A stretch of 64,000 nt of DNA from Armigeres subalbatus (lineage: Eukaryota; Arthropoda; Insecta; Diptera; Culicidae), in NCBI RefSeq assembly GCF_024139115.2, contig NC_085139.1, forward strand, positions 69,793,203 to 69,857,202, read 5' to 3'. Every line of letters begins with the position of its first letter. Within the stretch, counting starts at the first letter, position 1. Positions 33,935 through 45,176 of the stretch are shown piece after piece. Below the pieces are notes generated by a model, which saw nothing but the letters and a program-made list of their open reading frames with translations, did not search any database and had not been told where the DNA came from. Made by a program: the position numbers and the translations under genes.

Positions 33935-35618
33935 TTTCAGCGGAAAATTCTTCGGCACTTCCACTGCAAACTCTTCTTATTTTTAAAGTTGGCACAGAAA
34001 CTCCACTGATTCTTCGTAATTTCTACGGAAAATTCGGCCGCCTTCTACGAATTTGAATTAGTGTGGAGGAGTACAGATCATCGGCGTGACAGATTTTAAA
34101 CGCCGTGTTGTCAAATTGTGGTGACGTCATGTAGTCAAAAACTTTTGACGACGGCGCACTCCTCAATTTGCCTTCATGCTTCTTACTTCTAAAATCTCGT
34201 TGCTCAGTTTTCGTGCCTCGCTTCTCATTTCTCACTTTTATCGCGTCTCGTTTCTCACTACACACATGTCATTTCTCACTTCTCGCATCTCACTTCTTAC
34301 CCTTCGCTTTCAAAATACCACATGTCACTCCTTGCATCTCTCTTTTCATTTGACGATTCTCATGCTTCACTTCTCTCTTCTCTCATCTAATTTCTCACTC
34401 CTCTCTTCTTATTCTACACCCTTCATCTACAGTTTACGCTTGTCATTTATCAACCAACCATTTTTTTTTACTTTCCACTCCTTCCACTCTAACATCTCAC
34501 TTCTTGCTCTTTACTTTTCAGTTCTGACCTTCCACATGTCATCTCTTACTCCTCGCGCCCCGCTTCTCCCATTCAACTTCTTGATTCTCACCATTCGTTT
34601 ATCATATTTCATTTCTCACTTCTATCTGCTCACGTCTCGCTTCTAACTTCTCAATTCTCTTTTTCTCTTCTCGCTTCCTCCTTCTTACTTCTCACTCTTA
34701 TGTCCCATATCCCAGTTATCAATTATTTCCGTCACTCATAACTACTCATTATTTAGTAAAAAAAACTTTAAGCGAAAGGAGGGAAAATACAGTTTTAATT
34801 TTCTTATTCGATTTCTCCTAAACCTGGTTGGTGATATTGCAACAATTATATTCTTATTTCAGTAAATATCCGTAATTGGACTTTTCTTCCTGCAGGGCAG
34901 CTTAATCCAAATTTGCTAGTCAGCCATTTATGTTCTTATTATCAACCATACCATGCACAGCTTAGAACAAAATAAATGAGTTCTTTGGAAGTATACTACA
35001 AACTGACCATTTCACCTCGCGTCTCATCATACATACATATCTGCAATTTTCGAGACGCAAAAATTATTCTAATAGAAGAGCGCTCTAACCACTCGCAACT
35101 ACGACTCGTCATCCTACCGATTTGGTTTCGATTTGAAGAGGACGAACGTGCCCAAGTGGGAAAGCTGGCTGCTTACAATGTACCATTTGCGTAGTGCTTG
35201 CTTTTCCTAGCCCTTGATACTATTAGGTGTGCCTCAGACGACCTAGAATATTGACAATATTTTCAGCTTCGAATACTTCATCGGACTATTTCTAAATAAT
35301 TATACGTATGATTGATATTGATTTGTTGAAGGAGAAATAAATTGTTTCGAATTCCATGTTGAAACAAAAAAAAAACCTTTATTACCTAAAAGTTAAAATG
35401 ATAAAAAACGTTCATGCAGAATATCGCCGAGAGCTGCCCTGGTTATATTGCAGACCAATTTGAATTCCATCAATGGGATTACAATTGAAATATGTTAACG
35501 TCGAACTCACCCGATAAATATTTTCCACGAATATTCGCAGTATTGTCAATATTTCAAATCGTGTACAGTCCGCTTTACATAGTTTAGAGGTGCACTATGG
35601 AATAATTCAGATTAACTG
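33935..35618. other. Unassigned; CT-rich TTCTCACTTC tract
   Basis: Segment 34155-34720 is a pyrimidine-rich degenerate repeat of CACTTCTC and TTCTCACTTC words (complement of the tract at 11340-11530). Long open frames there (34176-34646) come from this composition. The rest is AT-rich with no recognised gene. The frame 34976-35194 has no support. Confidence 0.5.
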
Positions 35619-35959
35619 TCAGCATGGAGTCTGGGCTCCCCCATGGCGCCCATGAAGTTGTTTCAGATGTTCATTCCATCGGGCGACACTGTTGGTAGCC
35701 GTCTTGATTGCTTTCGTTGGAAGGATTTTAGATGGAATGAGGTCATTGTACAGAAGGTGGTAGGTTTCTCTTAAATGTAATCCGGCTTGAATGGCATCTA
35801 AAAGCCCACTAGCCAGCAGTGGATCTGCAACTTTGTTAAATTTTATTAATTTTTTGCGGTGGATTCGTTGTGCTTCACTTAGTGAAGTGAAGAGTCTATT
35901 GCAAGCAGAGCATCAGAAACAAAGTTATTGATGTTTGCCAAGGGGACAAAGTCTTCCAT
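35619..35959 (-). pseudogene. Frameshifted small coding sequence, family unknown
   Basis: On the minus strand an ATG (35959) opens MEDFVPLANINNFVSDAL and continues to LLAIDSSLH, then hits TAA. The frame one base over carries straight on through SEAQRIHRKKLIKFNKVADP, TATNSVARWNEHLKQLHGRH to TGA at 35621-35619. Both halves have balanced, protein-like composition and helical character, so one original ORF of about 112 codons with a one-base deletion is the simplest reading. No introns are visible, so a retrocopy or a transposon-borne gene is possible. The family is not recognised. Confidence 0.6.
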
Positions 35960-36205
35960 GATTGATAATTGACCTATGCATGTTGTTCTAGAAGTTCGAG
36001 TAATTTGTATGATAAGCCATTATCATATTTCAATAATCAATTCTGTATTAAACACTTCCATTTTAGAAGCCCAGTAATTGAAACAAAATCCCTCAAATTC
36101 TGACTGCATTGATTAAGGTATTTCAAATACCTATCGGACAAAAAGTCCACTGTAGGTTCCATTATGATGTTAATTATTTGGGAATCCACCCGTTTTTGTT
36201 CGAGC
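35960..36205. other. Unassigned sequence before a MITE
   Basis: Nothing recognised. It may be the 5' flank of the broken coding sequence on the minus strand. Confidence 0.4.
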
Positions 36206-36207
36206 TA

Positions 36208-36563
36208 CCCGACCAGTTAGTTATAACAAAAATTAATCACAAATAAATTAATATATGTTATAAATAACAATATCTGCAACAAATTTGTACTATAAAAATT
36301 ATGAATAGCAATACTTGTAATACAACCAGTAATAGCTTAGTTCTTTTTAATAACATAATTTATAATGATTCTAGTTTTTTTTATCACTTTTCATTTTCGT
36401 TTTGTATAAAAGATATTTAGTAACGGTTTTGTTAAAACTAAGAGAAATGGTGATATTTTTTTAACTAATAATGGTACATGTTTTATAACAACTTCTGTTA
36501 TAAAACATGAATGTGACAGAATAACAAGTTCTGATACAAATCTGTTACCATCTACTGCTCGGG
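36208..36563. mobile_element. AT-rich MITE with TA target duplication
   Basis: The ends CCCGACCAGT (36208) and, inverted, CTGCTCGGG (to 36563) pair over about 10 bp. The flanking TA at 36206-36207 and 36564-36565 fits a Tc1/mariner-type target. The interior is rich in TTATAAC words and inverted GTTATAAAACATG motifs and is noncoding. Confidence 0.65.
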
Positions 36564-36565
36564 TA

Positions 36566-37571
36566 CTACCATAATAATATACAGCTTGGTAGGCTAGAGT
36601 CAGTGGTGTTCAATACCGGAATGTTTACTTTAACCCACAGTCTAGATGGCTGGTTAGTGTAATGTTTACTCAGATGACAAGGGCGAAGCTCACGCTACTA
36701 TTAATTAACTTTTTCTAACGCACCCACAGCTACGCTAAAGAGGGAGAACCGGGTGCTATTCATAACAGCTTTATGCTGAACTTGCTGCAGCATTGTCATG
36801 TTTATAAAGGATTAAGATGACGAGGCAGAGAATAATGAAAATACAATAATGGATGTTTAGGTTTGATAACGCCTCGGATACTGTCCCAATAGAGTGATTC
36901 AATTGTTGACCTTTTTTGAGCGACATGATTTCAACTATTCAAAATTGTGAGCAAAATTGATTGATACCCAACTGTGCAACAATATTCAGAATTTATTCAT
37001 CCTATTTTTATGAAGCTCCCACAAATCAATTGTTACGAATCTTGAATCTACAATGTAACCACGGATGCGAATCCAGTCAGACAGATAATACATGACAATA
37101 TCCCACGAAGATTGGATTACAATACATACTTCCGTGACACATGAATTTATTTACCGAACATACAGCATGTGCTGGAAAAAATACTCCCTCCCCCACGGTA
37201 GTGCTTTATCATCGTCATCTGAATCGAATCCATTGAACAAGATATGGGTACCAATCCTTTGCATTTGTTGTTGATGGCTTTGATGGTAACTGTACCGAAC
37301 AGGAAACGGAAGCAGGGCATGGAAAAAGCTCTAGCCGTGGAACAGTTGTTTCTCGTGAGATATTTTTACACACCACACGATCAAACTCAGTATCACAACA
37401 ACTTAACTTTTTGTCTGAGGCATAGATTCCATCGAACGACAAGCACTTAAGCACAGATGAACAGACATATCAGTTTTTTTTACATGTAACAACATATCAT
37501 TTTGAGCAGTCCAAATATGTTGTTATGTGATGGGAGAAGATAAATCTATTTGACTACAGTCGTCAAGTAGC
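36566..37571. other. Unassigned sequence
   Basis: Moderate complexity, with small frames at 37092-37274 and 37215-37454 that match nothing recognised. Confidence 0.4.
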
Positions 37572-39328
37572 TTAACCTTTTGTCTGTGCTCTGGGGTCAA
37601 TATGACCCCAGGCCACTTTGAGTGGCTGCCATTTTTTTAATTTCCAACCGATTCTCCTAATTTTTGGTAGTTTGGTAAAACTCGCCAAGATCTGTCTCCT
37701 AGATGCAAATTCACTTCAAAAATCTTGAAAGTATAAGCTACAGTGCACTTTTTTCAAAAAACTTACGTTGTCTGTGCTCTGGGGTCAAATTGACCCCAAA
37801 TTGAAATTGCTATAACTTTTTTAATGCTTGGCCAATTTTAGATTTTTGATGCTGTTTCGAAAGATAATTTAATCATCTTTCAGGTCGTTACCAAAGATTG
37901 ACTATAGGTGGGCGGGTACATCGCGGGGAGGGGTTTTCGTAAAAAGGGTACAAAAACAGTGATTTTTCATGCTTATTTTACTTATATCTGAAAATCCTAC
38001 CCATTTTGAACTGCACCTTTTCAAAATGGTTATGCAGGAAGGCGTGTGCTTTGATATGAGGCATTGATTAGTTTAGAGCATGGTCGCTAGGTGGCGGTAT
38101 ATTTGAATTCATTAATTTAGACTACTCAAGTGATTCCGATATATGGAATTTTCCTCATTGTACATATTCTTATCGCACATATTTGAAATTTTTGAAGATG
38201 ACGTCTTTAATAAAGTTCGTCTGGTGGGAATGGACTGTCATGTAACGGAATAAATAATTAGGAAATTTACAAATAAGCGGCGCTAGCATACTTCATTTCA
38301 TTTATTTAGTCTACATCTATACAGATAACACTGAATCAACAATTTGACGCCACAATACACTGACCGCAGTTTCTTCTGGAGCCCGTAGTAGGCCCGACTT
38401 CCACAGATGATGCGCCTTCGTATTTCACGACTAACGTTGTTGTCAGCCGTTAGCAAGGATCCGAGGTAGACGAATTCCTCGACCACCTCGAAGGTATCCC
38501 CGTCTATCGTAACACTGCTTCCCAGGCGGACCCTGTCGCGCTCGGTTCCACTCACAAGCATGTACTTTGTCTTTGACGCATTCACCACCAGTCCAACTTT
38601 TGTTGCTTCACGTTTCAGGCGGGTGTACAGTTCTGCCACCTTTGCAAATGTTCGGCCGACAATGTCCATGTCATCCGCGAAGCAAATAAATTGACTGGAT
38701 CTGTTGAAAATCGTTCCCCGGCTGTTACACCCCGCTAGCGTACTTGCAATATTCTTGCATATATGAAATATTATTTTAGCTTGAGATCCCTCATACCTAC
38801 ACTCAAGTTGTATTCGGCAATATTATTCAGGATGTCTAGCACTACAAAGCGGTGCTCAATATAATGAGTACGTCTTCCAATTTTTAAATTTGTGCGATAA
38901 GAATATTTAGACTGAGGAGAATTCTATATATCGCAATATCTTAAGTAGTCCAAAATAATGAATTCAAATATACCACCACCTGGCGGCCGAGTTCTAAACT
39001 TATCAACGCCTCATGCCAGAGCCTTCCTGCATAACCTTTTTAAAAAGGTGCAGTTCAAAAAGGGTAGGATTTTCGGATATAAATAAAATAGCATGAAAAA
39101 TCACTGTTTTTGTACCCTTTTTACGAAAACCCCTCCCCGCGATGTACCCGCCCACCTATAGTCAATCTTTGATAACGACCTGAAAGATGATTAAATTATA
39201 TTTCGAAACAGCCCCAAAAATCTAAAATTGGCCAAGCATTAAAAAAAATATAGCAATTTCAATTTGGGGTCAATTTGACCCCAGAGCACAGACAACGTAA
39301 GTTTTTTTGAGCACAGACAGAAGGCTAA
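37572..39328. mobile_element. Large fold-back element with GGGGTCAATTTGACCCC motifs
   Basis: Inverted arms at 37572-38185 and about 38887-39328 share long blocks, for example TGTCTGTGCTCTGGGGTCAA, GGTGGGCGGGTACATCGCGG and TTGTACATATTCTTATCGCA. The right arm lacks about 170 bp present on the left, where the terminal TGTCTGTGCTCTGGGG unit is duplicated. The spacer holds an RTE-like insertion. No transposase frame was found. The target duplication is unclear. Confidence 0.8.
38281..38746 (-). pseudogene. RTE-like RT fragment inserted in the fold-back element
   Basis: Minus-strand body 38295-38732 encodes the RT region just after FADD: KVGLVVNASKTKYMLVSGTE, then FEVVEEFVYLGSLLTADN and SREIRRRI. 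Near-duplicate CGCTAGCATACTTC (38281-38294) and CGCTAGCGTACTTG (38733-38746) flank it, 12 of 14 bases matching. It is truncated at both ends of the ORF and inactive. Confidence 0.85.
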
Positions 39329-40370
39329 CGATAAATATACGAAATTTGTTGAAAAGAGGTAATTTGCTTTCCAAGAATGGATTTAAAAGTACTCCACTGC
39401 CCGTAGTGGAATTGATATGACAGATTTCATCATTCACATGATTTACATCCATAAGATCCAAGTAAGTTGCGCAATAGATGTTGTAACTGATTCGCTAATT
39501 GAATATTGAAAAAGAGTTTTTAAATTCCCAAACAGTTATGTCTATTTACCTATGAACGAGATTGTGTGCACCATCATACAATACAGGATGATGTATAGGG
39601 CAAAAGTGGCAGATGCGTTCATTGCTGCGAAAGCTTTATAAAACCTTAGATGTTCTTAGATGTGTCATTTCAATTTTCACGTTACTAATGTTCCCAGATA
39701 TATTATTTATTTTTTGAATAACATATGTAGAGCTAAGAAGGTATTTAGCATCACGGGGCGTAATGGAGCCGCTTCCCCTAGAGTCCGTTTTCAATTTTAT
39801 CTGGGTTTGCGCTCATACTGTGAGCTGTAAGCATGCTCGCATTAATCCAATATTATGAACCATTTATCACTTTAATGATGTTATCGTTTGTACTCGTCAT
39901 CATGGTTGGTTGTGGTGGAAAGAGGCAATGGGACACGCAACATATAGCTGCGGCGCCAACTGACGTTATTTTATGCAGGAGATTCCTGTGCATCGTTTAA
40001 GTGTGCGTAGCAAAAAAGAAATAAAACATCAAATATACAAATAAATGAGAATAGTTTTGAAAAAAATCGGTGGAAAAATAAGATGAGAGCGAACCTTTAT
40101 ATAAAATTCCATTAAATATGGTATTAATGTGCACAAAGGTGTTTAAACAGTAAATAGCTTGTTTAGCAATGAAAAATATAAATAATAAAATGAAAAATAC
40201 AATATTTTCATAAAATGGGAAAAGGGGGGGAGGGCAGGTCAGGAACATCCACCTTCTAAATAGTAAGAAAATTTGAACAGATCATATGCACCAGATCTAA
40301 TTTGTTCCTAGTCATAAAAAGTTTGGTTTAATTGCAAAAAACTTCTAGAAACCCAGGATATCAAGAAGCC
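39329..40370. other. Unassigned sequence
   Basis: No gene or known repeat is recognised. Frames at 39997-40248 are AT-rich and unsupported. Confidence 0.4.
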
Positions 40371-40453
40371 GGGCAGAGGCATTTTTTTTTGTCTTTATTA
40401 AGGAGACTTTCAGCCCGAGGCTGGCTCGTCTCCGGGACGGGCAGGGGCATTTT
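40371..40453 (-). mobile_element. 53-bp retroelement stub with 15-bp target duplication
   Basis: The stub 40386-40438 reads on the minus strand as a retroelement 3' tip: GAGCCAGCCTCGGGCTGA, CTCCTTAATAAAGAC and an A tail. GGGCAGAGGCATTTT (40371-40385) and GGGCAGGGGCATTTT (40439-40453) are the flanking duplication with one mismatch. It has the same tail family as 5405-5703, truncated to almost nothing on arrival. Confidence 0.85.
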
Positions 40454-40690
40454 AAAATCCTTTATTTGTATGAAATTTCTCCAAAAATTATAATGGAAAT
40501 TACTCCAAAAATTCTTATTCTGGAAATTCCCCAGGAATTTCTCTTTGAGCTCTTCTCTAATGGAATTCCTCCGGTAATCTCTCCTAAAACTTTTCCAGCA
40601 ATACCTATAGATTCTTTTTTCGAAAAGTTTACCGAAAATTCTTTCAGGAAATTTCCGAAAATTTGCATAAGATTTGTATGAAATGTTACT
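40450..40690. repeat. Dispersed degenerate GGAATTCC minisatellite patch
   Basis: Short diverged units (GGAAATTACTCCAAAAATTC, GGAATTCCTCCGGTAATC) of the 24-bp family. Similar patches occur at 42490-42610 and 60900-61105, showing the family is dispersed and not confined to the two main arrays. Confidence 0.6.
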
Positions 40691-40784
40691 TGAGTTAGGA
40701 TATTGATGGATGTGATCTTTTTGATAAAAGTCGGTGATGCTGCCATCTAGGGGTGAATCAGAATGAACACTAGCGCTAAAAATA

Positions 40785-40976
40785 CAGTCAAACTTCCATG
40801 AGTCGATGTTCTATGACTCGATATCGACTCATGGAAGCAATTTATGTCATTTAATAAAAAAAAATGTTGGGTTGCTGTGATGGTCCCTTCAAACAGTTTT
40901 CCAATTTCCTATTCCACAACTCGAAATTTCCATGAGTCGATGGTCCCTTCAATATCGACTCATGGAGGCTTGACTG
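40785..40976. mobile_element. 192-bp MITE, TA target
   Basis: The ends CAGTCAAACTTCCATGAGTC and, inverted, GACTCATGGAGGCTTGACTG match over about 23 bp with a few differences. TA flanks both ends (40783-40784, 40977-40978). An internal second copy of the CCATGAGTCGATGGTCCC motif near 40930 suggests a tandem change. It is noncoding and of Tc1/mariner type by target site. Confidence 0.85.
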
Positions 40977-41214
40977 TAAAAAACGGAAAATTTCACCAAA
41001 GTTCTTAGTACACTAGCACCGCGTAACGGGGGCATAAAAACATATAGTTCAAATTAACCAGATCAAAAAGTTTTACACAACTATGCGAATCAAGATGAAC
41101 GTCTGTTCTCTGTGATTCCTACATGAACGATAATGCATCTGCTTGGAATAAGAAAATGATGAATGCTATTAGTTTTATGAACGTATTCGTCCGTATATGT
41201 CCGGAATATCGCAG

Positions 41215-41420
41215 ACCTTTTTGTTAAATGTAAGCGTTTGTCCTGAATAAGGCAGCGGTAAATGAGATTTCTTTTTTTAGTAAACAGGGGTTTTCCCGAA
41301 TAAGGCAATGATAGATGTGATTTCGTTTCGTAAAGTAGGTATTTGCTTGAAATCACCCAACAGTTAATGTGATCCATTCTTTAGTAGTCATTTTCCCGGA
41401 TGAAGGCAATGGTGAATGAG
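41215..41420. repeat. Second locus of the 52-bp minisatellite
   Basis: About four diverged units (GTAAGCGTTTGTCCTGAATA, GGGTTTTCCCGAATAAGGCA, TTTTCCCGGATGAAGGCAAT) match the array at 29608-31430. Confidence 0.75.
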
Positions 41421-41589
41421 GTCTCCTTTTTTCTCCAAGTCGGGTATATTCATTTTTGCGACAATTTTTTGATTGTAATATAGTGCTGTGATCTAAAAAA
41501 GTGACGCATTGGCCATTTTCCAAAAATGTTGATAGCGAGTAGTATAAATGTATAATAGGCGTTCGTCTGTAATAACACAACACCTTTCT

Positions 41590-42010
41590 TTGGAAGTTGT
41601 TTGGCCAAATATGTCGTTTGATCAAACAAACCATTTGGCTTAAGCTAAAATTATTTTGCCGAAAATGTCATTTGGTCGAACAGTTCCTTTGGCTGAAAAA
41701 AAACAATTGTCAATTGGCTGAAATTGTCGTGTGGCAGGAAGGGTCATTTGGCCGAGACGGGCTGAAAGTGTCATTCTGCTGAATTTGTATATTAAAAAAA
41801 AGCCGTTCAGCCGAATTGGTTATAAGGCTGAAAATGCCGTTCCGCCAAAATGATTGTTTTGCAGAAAGGACATTTTCGGGCCGAATGGCTCTTCTGCCAA
41901 AAGACGATTTCTACCAGACGCGGCATTTTCACTCAAATAACTTTACCATTTCAACCAAATGACATTTTCAGCCAAATGAATTGTAAAGAAAAACAACTTT
42001 TCGGTCAAAT
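41590..42010. repeat. GGCCAAATGGTCGTTTG-type minisatellite
   Basis: Roughly 20-bp units alternate words such as TTTGGCCAAATATGTC and GAAAATGTCATTTGGTCGAA, then complement-like GGCATTTTCACTCAAATAAC units. They correspond to the array at 11200-11890. Confidence 0.7.
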
Positions 42011-43439
42011 TACAGTTTAACATTTAGAAAATTCAAATATCCTTCTATTAGTTACACCTACTTAGCTAAGATTATAAAATCGTTGAGATGGAGTAAAATC
42101 AAAGAGCAGAATTTTTTGCACAGAGTGTAGGACAACACTGGTGGTGATTAACAGTTCCAAGCAATGGTTGTATCGAGCACTGTGACGATTTTCAGGTAGG
42201 TGTTTATTCGATGATACCGTTTTGTAAAAGTGGAAAGAAGCACTCCGGCTCAGTGGTGTTGCAACGAAGAGCGAAAGTTTGAAATCTACATTTTAATTTT
42301 CTATAATTGGGTCAATTGGGAGTAAAACAAATGGTTGAAAAATATTAAGTATTGTGCGAGATAAATAGGAGACTTTTTTAAAATTATTAATCATAAACCT
42401 ACGGCTTCCAAACAGTATAAATCATAAGGTTTATGTGCAGTGAGCCGGGAATCGGGTCCATAGGCCCAAGTAGTGATTTACCCTATTGGTTAAAATTTCG
42501 TAAAATTCGTGGAGTTTCCTAAGAATTTCCGATAGAAATTCTAAAAAAATCCGTGCAAATTCCAATGATTTTCTCGAATTTCCAATGAGAATTTCGAACA
42601 ATTTGCCGTTAAAATCAAATTATTTTGTTGATGTCCTCATTTTGAACAATGTCCCGCCAAAAATCTGAAGAGTTCTCTGTGTAAGTTTCAAAGAGTACTC
42701 AACAGAAGCTTTACGTGGATTTTCGTGGCTAGGATCCACTGGCATGGAGCGAGGAGGTGGCACTCTTCCACAGCCGACATAAACAGCTCCATTGCGAGGC
42801 GCTTTAAAAGGGGGGGAAGATCGGTCGCCGATCTAAACACGATGTTAAACACTGAGCTTATGGACCTTAAGCATCGATACATTGACGGTTTCTTTTCGAG
42901 AAAAGGGGTAGGCTTAGTCCGTGCGACCTAACGGTCTCGGACAGCCTTCCTATCATGGATGGGAATTGTTAGGATTTCTTTTTAATTCATTCTTCCATGC
43001 AATCACAGAAAAACAAAATCACGGCAGCCGCAGCAGCAGCCACGCCAAGCAGACGACAGTCAGTCCATGCTTATACTATTTTCTCTCCGCACAATTAATG
43101 TTTTCGTACAATAATTTCACAATGTATAACCGTTTTTTGGTGGCAAATATTCATTTCATTACTTCTTGCTCATTTTATAGATTAGAACTAATACATCAGT
43201 ACCAATGGCTAGTATTCTTTCCACGAGCTAAACCAAGAAAGCTCACGATCGGGATTCTGAAATGCTGACAGCACTGATGGCACAAGACTTTCACGCAGCA
43301 GCAAGAAACAACTCGCCGATGAAGAAAAAAAGTAAAAAATGTTTTTTGGCAGACTGTTTTGGTTTGTTCAGTGCATGAAGTTTGACTAGATAAAATGTCA
43401 ACAATCGCATAATCAAAGTATTTTACTGTACATTTCCCA
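42011..43439. other. Unassigned, possible retroelement leader
   Basis: The frame 42725-42931 (MARIHWHGARRWHSSTADIN) and the GCAGCCGCAGCAGCAGCCACG patch near 43020 stand out by composition but match nothing recognised. They lie upstream of an RNase H fragment on the same strand and might be other parts of that element. This is unproven. Segment 42490-42610 is degenerate minisatellite. Confidence 0.3.
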
Positions 43440-44045
43440 ACACTGCTTTCTGCACAATACAGCGTCTTCTCGGCGGAAACCGCATCTCCGTTGATTGTCG
43501 CTACTGCCCCCTCCGACAAGTCAGTCACAGTTCTGACTGATTCCGCTCGTGCCCTCGTTGCGCTACCGAAACATCCATGGATGCAGGCCATCCTCGCTAG
43601 TGAACAACAATCGACAACCTTCGCCTGGATTCCCGGACACAGTGGGGTGCCAAGGCAATTTCACTGCGAACATTCTGGCTGGAGTCGACCACAAAGGTCG
43701 GCGTTTCACAACATTGGTTCCCTCGGCTGACGTCGGCTGGATCAAAAAGATCGTCTGCCAGGATTGGGAAAACCAATGGGCTGCTGGGGATACACGGCAC
43801 CCTGGAACGACATGCTCAGTCTCAAGGACCAACAAGTAATCTCCCGCATCCGCACCGTTTGTGACATCTGCGGAGTACAAAACTCAGTGGAACACGTGAT
43901 CTGCTGATGTCCAAAGTTAGATATTCCAGCTCCAGCCAGCTACGGAATACCGACAAACATACGAGATGCTCTAGCTGACGATACCGCTAGCTTATCTGTC
44001 CTCATTTACTTCATCAAAGATGCAGGACTGTATCACCAGATCTAA
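43440..44045 (+). pseudogene. Non-LTR retrotransposon RNase H and C-terminal zinc knuckle
   Basis: The frame from 43440 carries RNase H landmarks: YSVFSAETA (catalytic Glu region), VTVLTDSARALVAL (catalytic Asp), HPWMQAIL and TTFAWIPGHSGV. A frameshift near 43650 destroys the last catalytic block. In shifted frames a terminal CDICGVQNSVEHVIC motif (CxxC, then H and C) and a stop at 44043-44045 follow. This order is typical of RNase H-bearing non-LTR elements (I, R1, Loa-like). The RT is absent. Confidence 0.82.
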
Positions 44046-44261
44046 ATCCAGCTTGTACCTTCCGGTCACCCCAACCCGGAAATAAGTCCCACCTATGGAG
44101 GTGTGCGAGCCTCCCTGGTCTTCGCAGGGCTGAAAGTGCCCACGCTCCCCACAGTTCCCATGGGTGCGTTTCCTCCCCAACTTCGTTAACATCGTATCCT
44201 TACTTTGATACCTGTCCTGTGTAGCAGGAATATGAAAGCTGCCACTAGGCAGTCTAGATAA
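44046..44261 (+). other. Probable 3' UTR of the RNase H element
   Basis: GC-richer sequence directly follows the stop of the retroelement and changes character at 44262, where a different repeat begins. No tail or target duplication was identified. Confidence 0.4.
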
Positions 44262-44770
44262 CTTATTTGACACTTATTCTTAATCGATTTTCTCGCAACA
44301 AGTTGCATTCGGCGGGAAATCCTATTCCATTGTTTCCTATTGAAAATTAGCCGAATCAAACTATGGGCTCAGAAGTTATGGCCAGAATACATTTTCTTTC
44401 AACAAAAACGAGTGAAAAGTAGGGGAAATGTTCTGATCTCCATCTCACTGTACATATATCCATCTCATCGCTAAACAAAGAAATACGGCACCAAATTCGT
44501 CGCTTCTTTTTGTCAACATGCGTGCTCACTGCTGAGAAAAATCACAAAAATAATAAACAAACCAAATTCCTTCCCATTGCTTTGTTTTTGATGGGATGGA
44601 AATAGGAGCTATGAGATTAAGTGGAGAACCGTTCCCCTACTTGCTCAATTTTGTTTGGCACTTATCTTTAATCGATTTGCTCGCAACAAGTTGCATTCTG
44701 CGGAGAATCCTGTTCCATTATTTTCTATGGCTCATAGAGTTTCAAAATACATTTTTACGCAAAAAAGGCA
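44262..44770. repeat. Unclassified repeat in tandem, split by a MITE
   Basis: Segments 44262-44420 and 44648-44770 are diverged direct copies (shared CTCGCAACAAGTTGCATTC), lying either side of the MITE 44422-44637. A third copy runs on the minus strand at 62960-63190, and a fragment lies at 7001-7060. The family has no obvious ends or coding sequence. Confidence 0.6.
44422..44637 (+). mobile_element. GGGGAA-type MITE, copy 1
   Basis: Ends GGGGAAATGTTCTGATCTCC and (inverted) GGAGAACCGTTCCCC lie between TA dinucleotides (44420-44421, 44638-44639). The body is nearly identical to 53044-53263, sharing CTTTTTGTCAACATGCGTGC. It is noncoding. Confidence 0.85.
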
Positions 44771-44872
44771 TGAATAGTGTCGCCAATATTTCAAACAAAC
44801 TTTGTATAGGAGGCCCAGTCCCCATTTTTTATTCGGAAAATGCGCAGAGTCTGAGAGCCCTACTATTTTTGA

Positions 44873-45043
44873 ATTATCGATAACGGCGCTGGCCACGTCC
44901 TCACGGTCCAAGAAGAAATTGATGATGCAATCGCTCGTCAACTGCAAGCCGAGAACACCTTTGTTCTTGCCACGAGTTCATGTGGAATTTTCATTCGAAT
45001 CTGGGGCATAGGTTCGTGTTGGTTGACAGGTTGCCAAATGTGA
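44873..45043 (+). other. Short coding-like frame, unconfirmed
   Basis: A 56-codon open frame without ATG reads GAGHVLTVQEEIDDAIARQL and LQAENTFVLATSSCG. Its composition is protein-like and the patch is GC-richer than its surroundings, but other frames (44802-45011 plus, 44732-44947 minus) are also open. Splice signals are poor. It could be a decayed exon or transposon gene. Confidence 0.2.
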
Positions 45044-45176
45044 TGAAAGGGTGGTATATTCTTATTGGATGCCGAAACGAGCTGTTTCGCTCATTTCAAA
45101 TTCTAACAGTTACCTGCTAGGACTAGTGAAGTTTTAGGTGTAGGATAGAAAATCCAACAAACAATTTCAACTGAAC

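Noticed and set aside
34176..34646. A 156-codon Ser/Leu/Phe-rich plus-strand frame
   Set aside because: It lies wholly within a CT-rich degenerate TTCTCACTTC repeat that suppresses stops.
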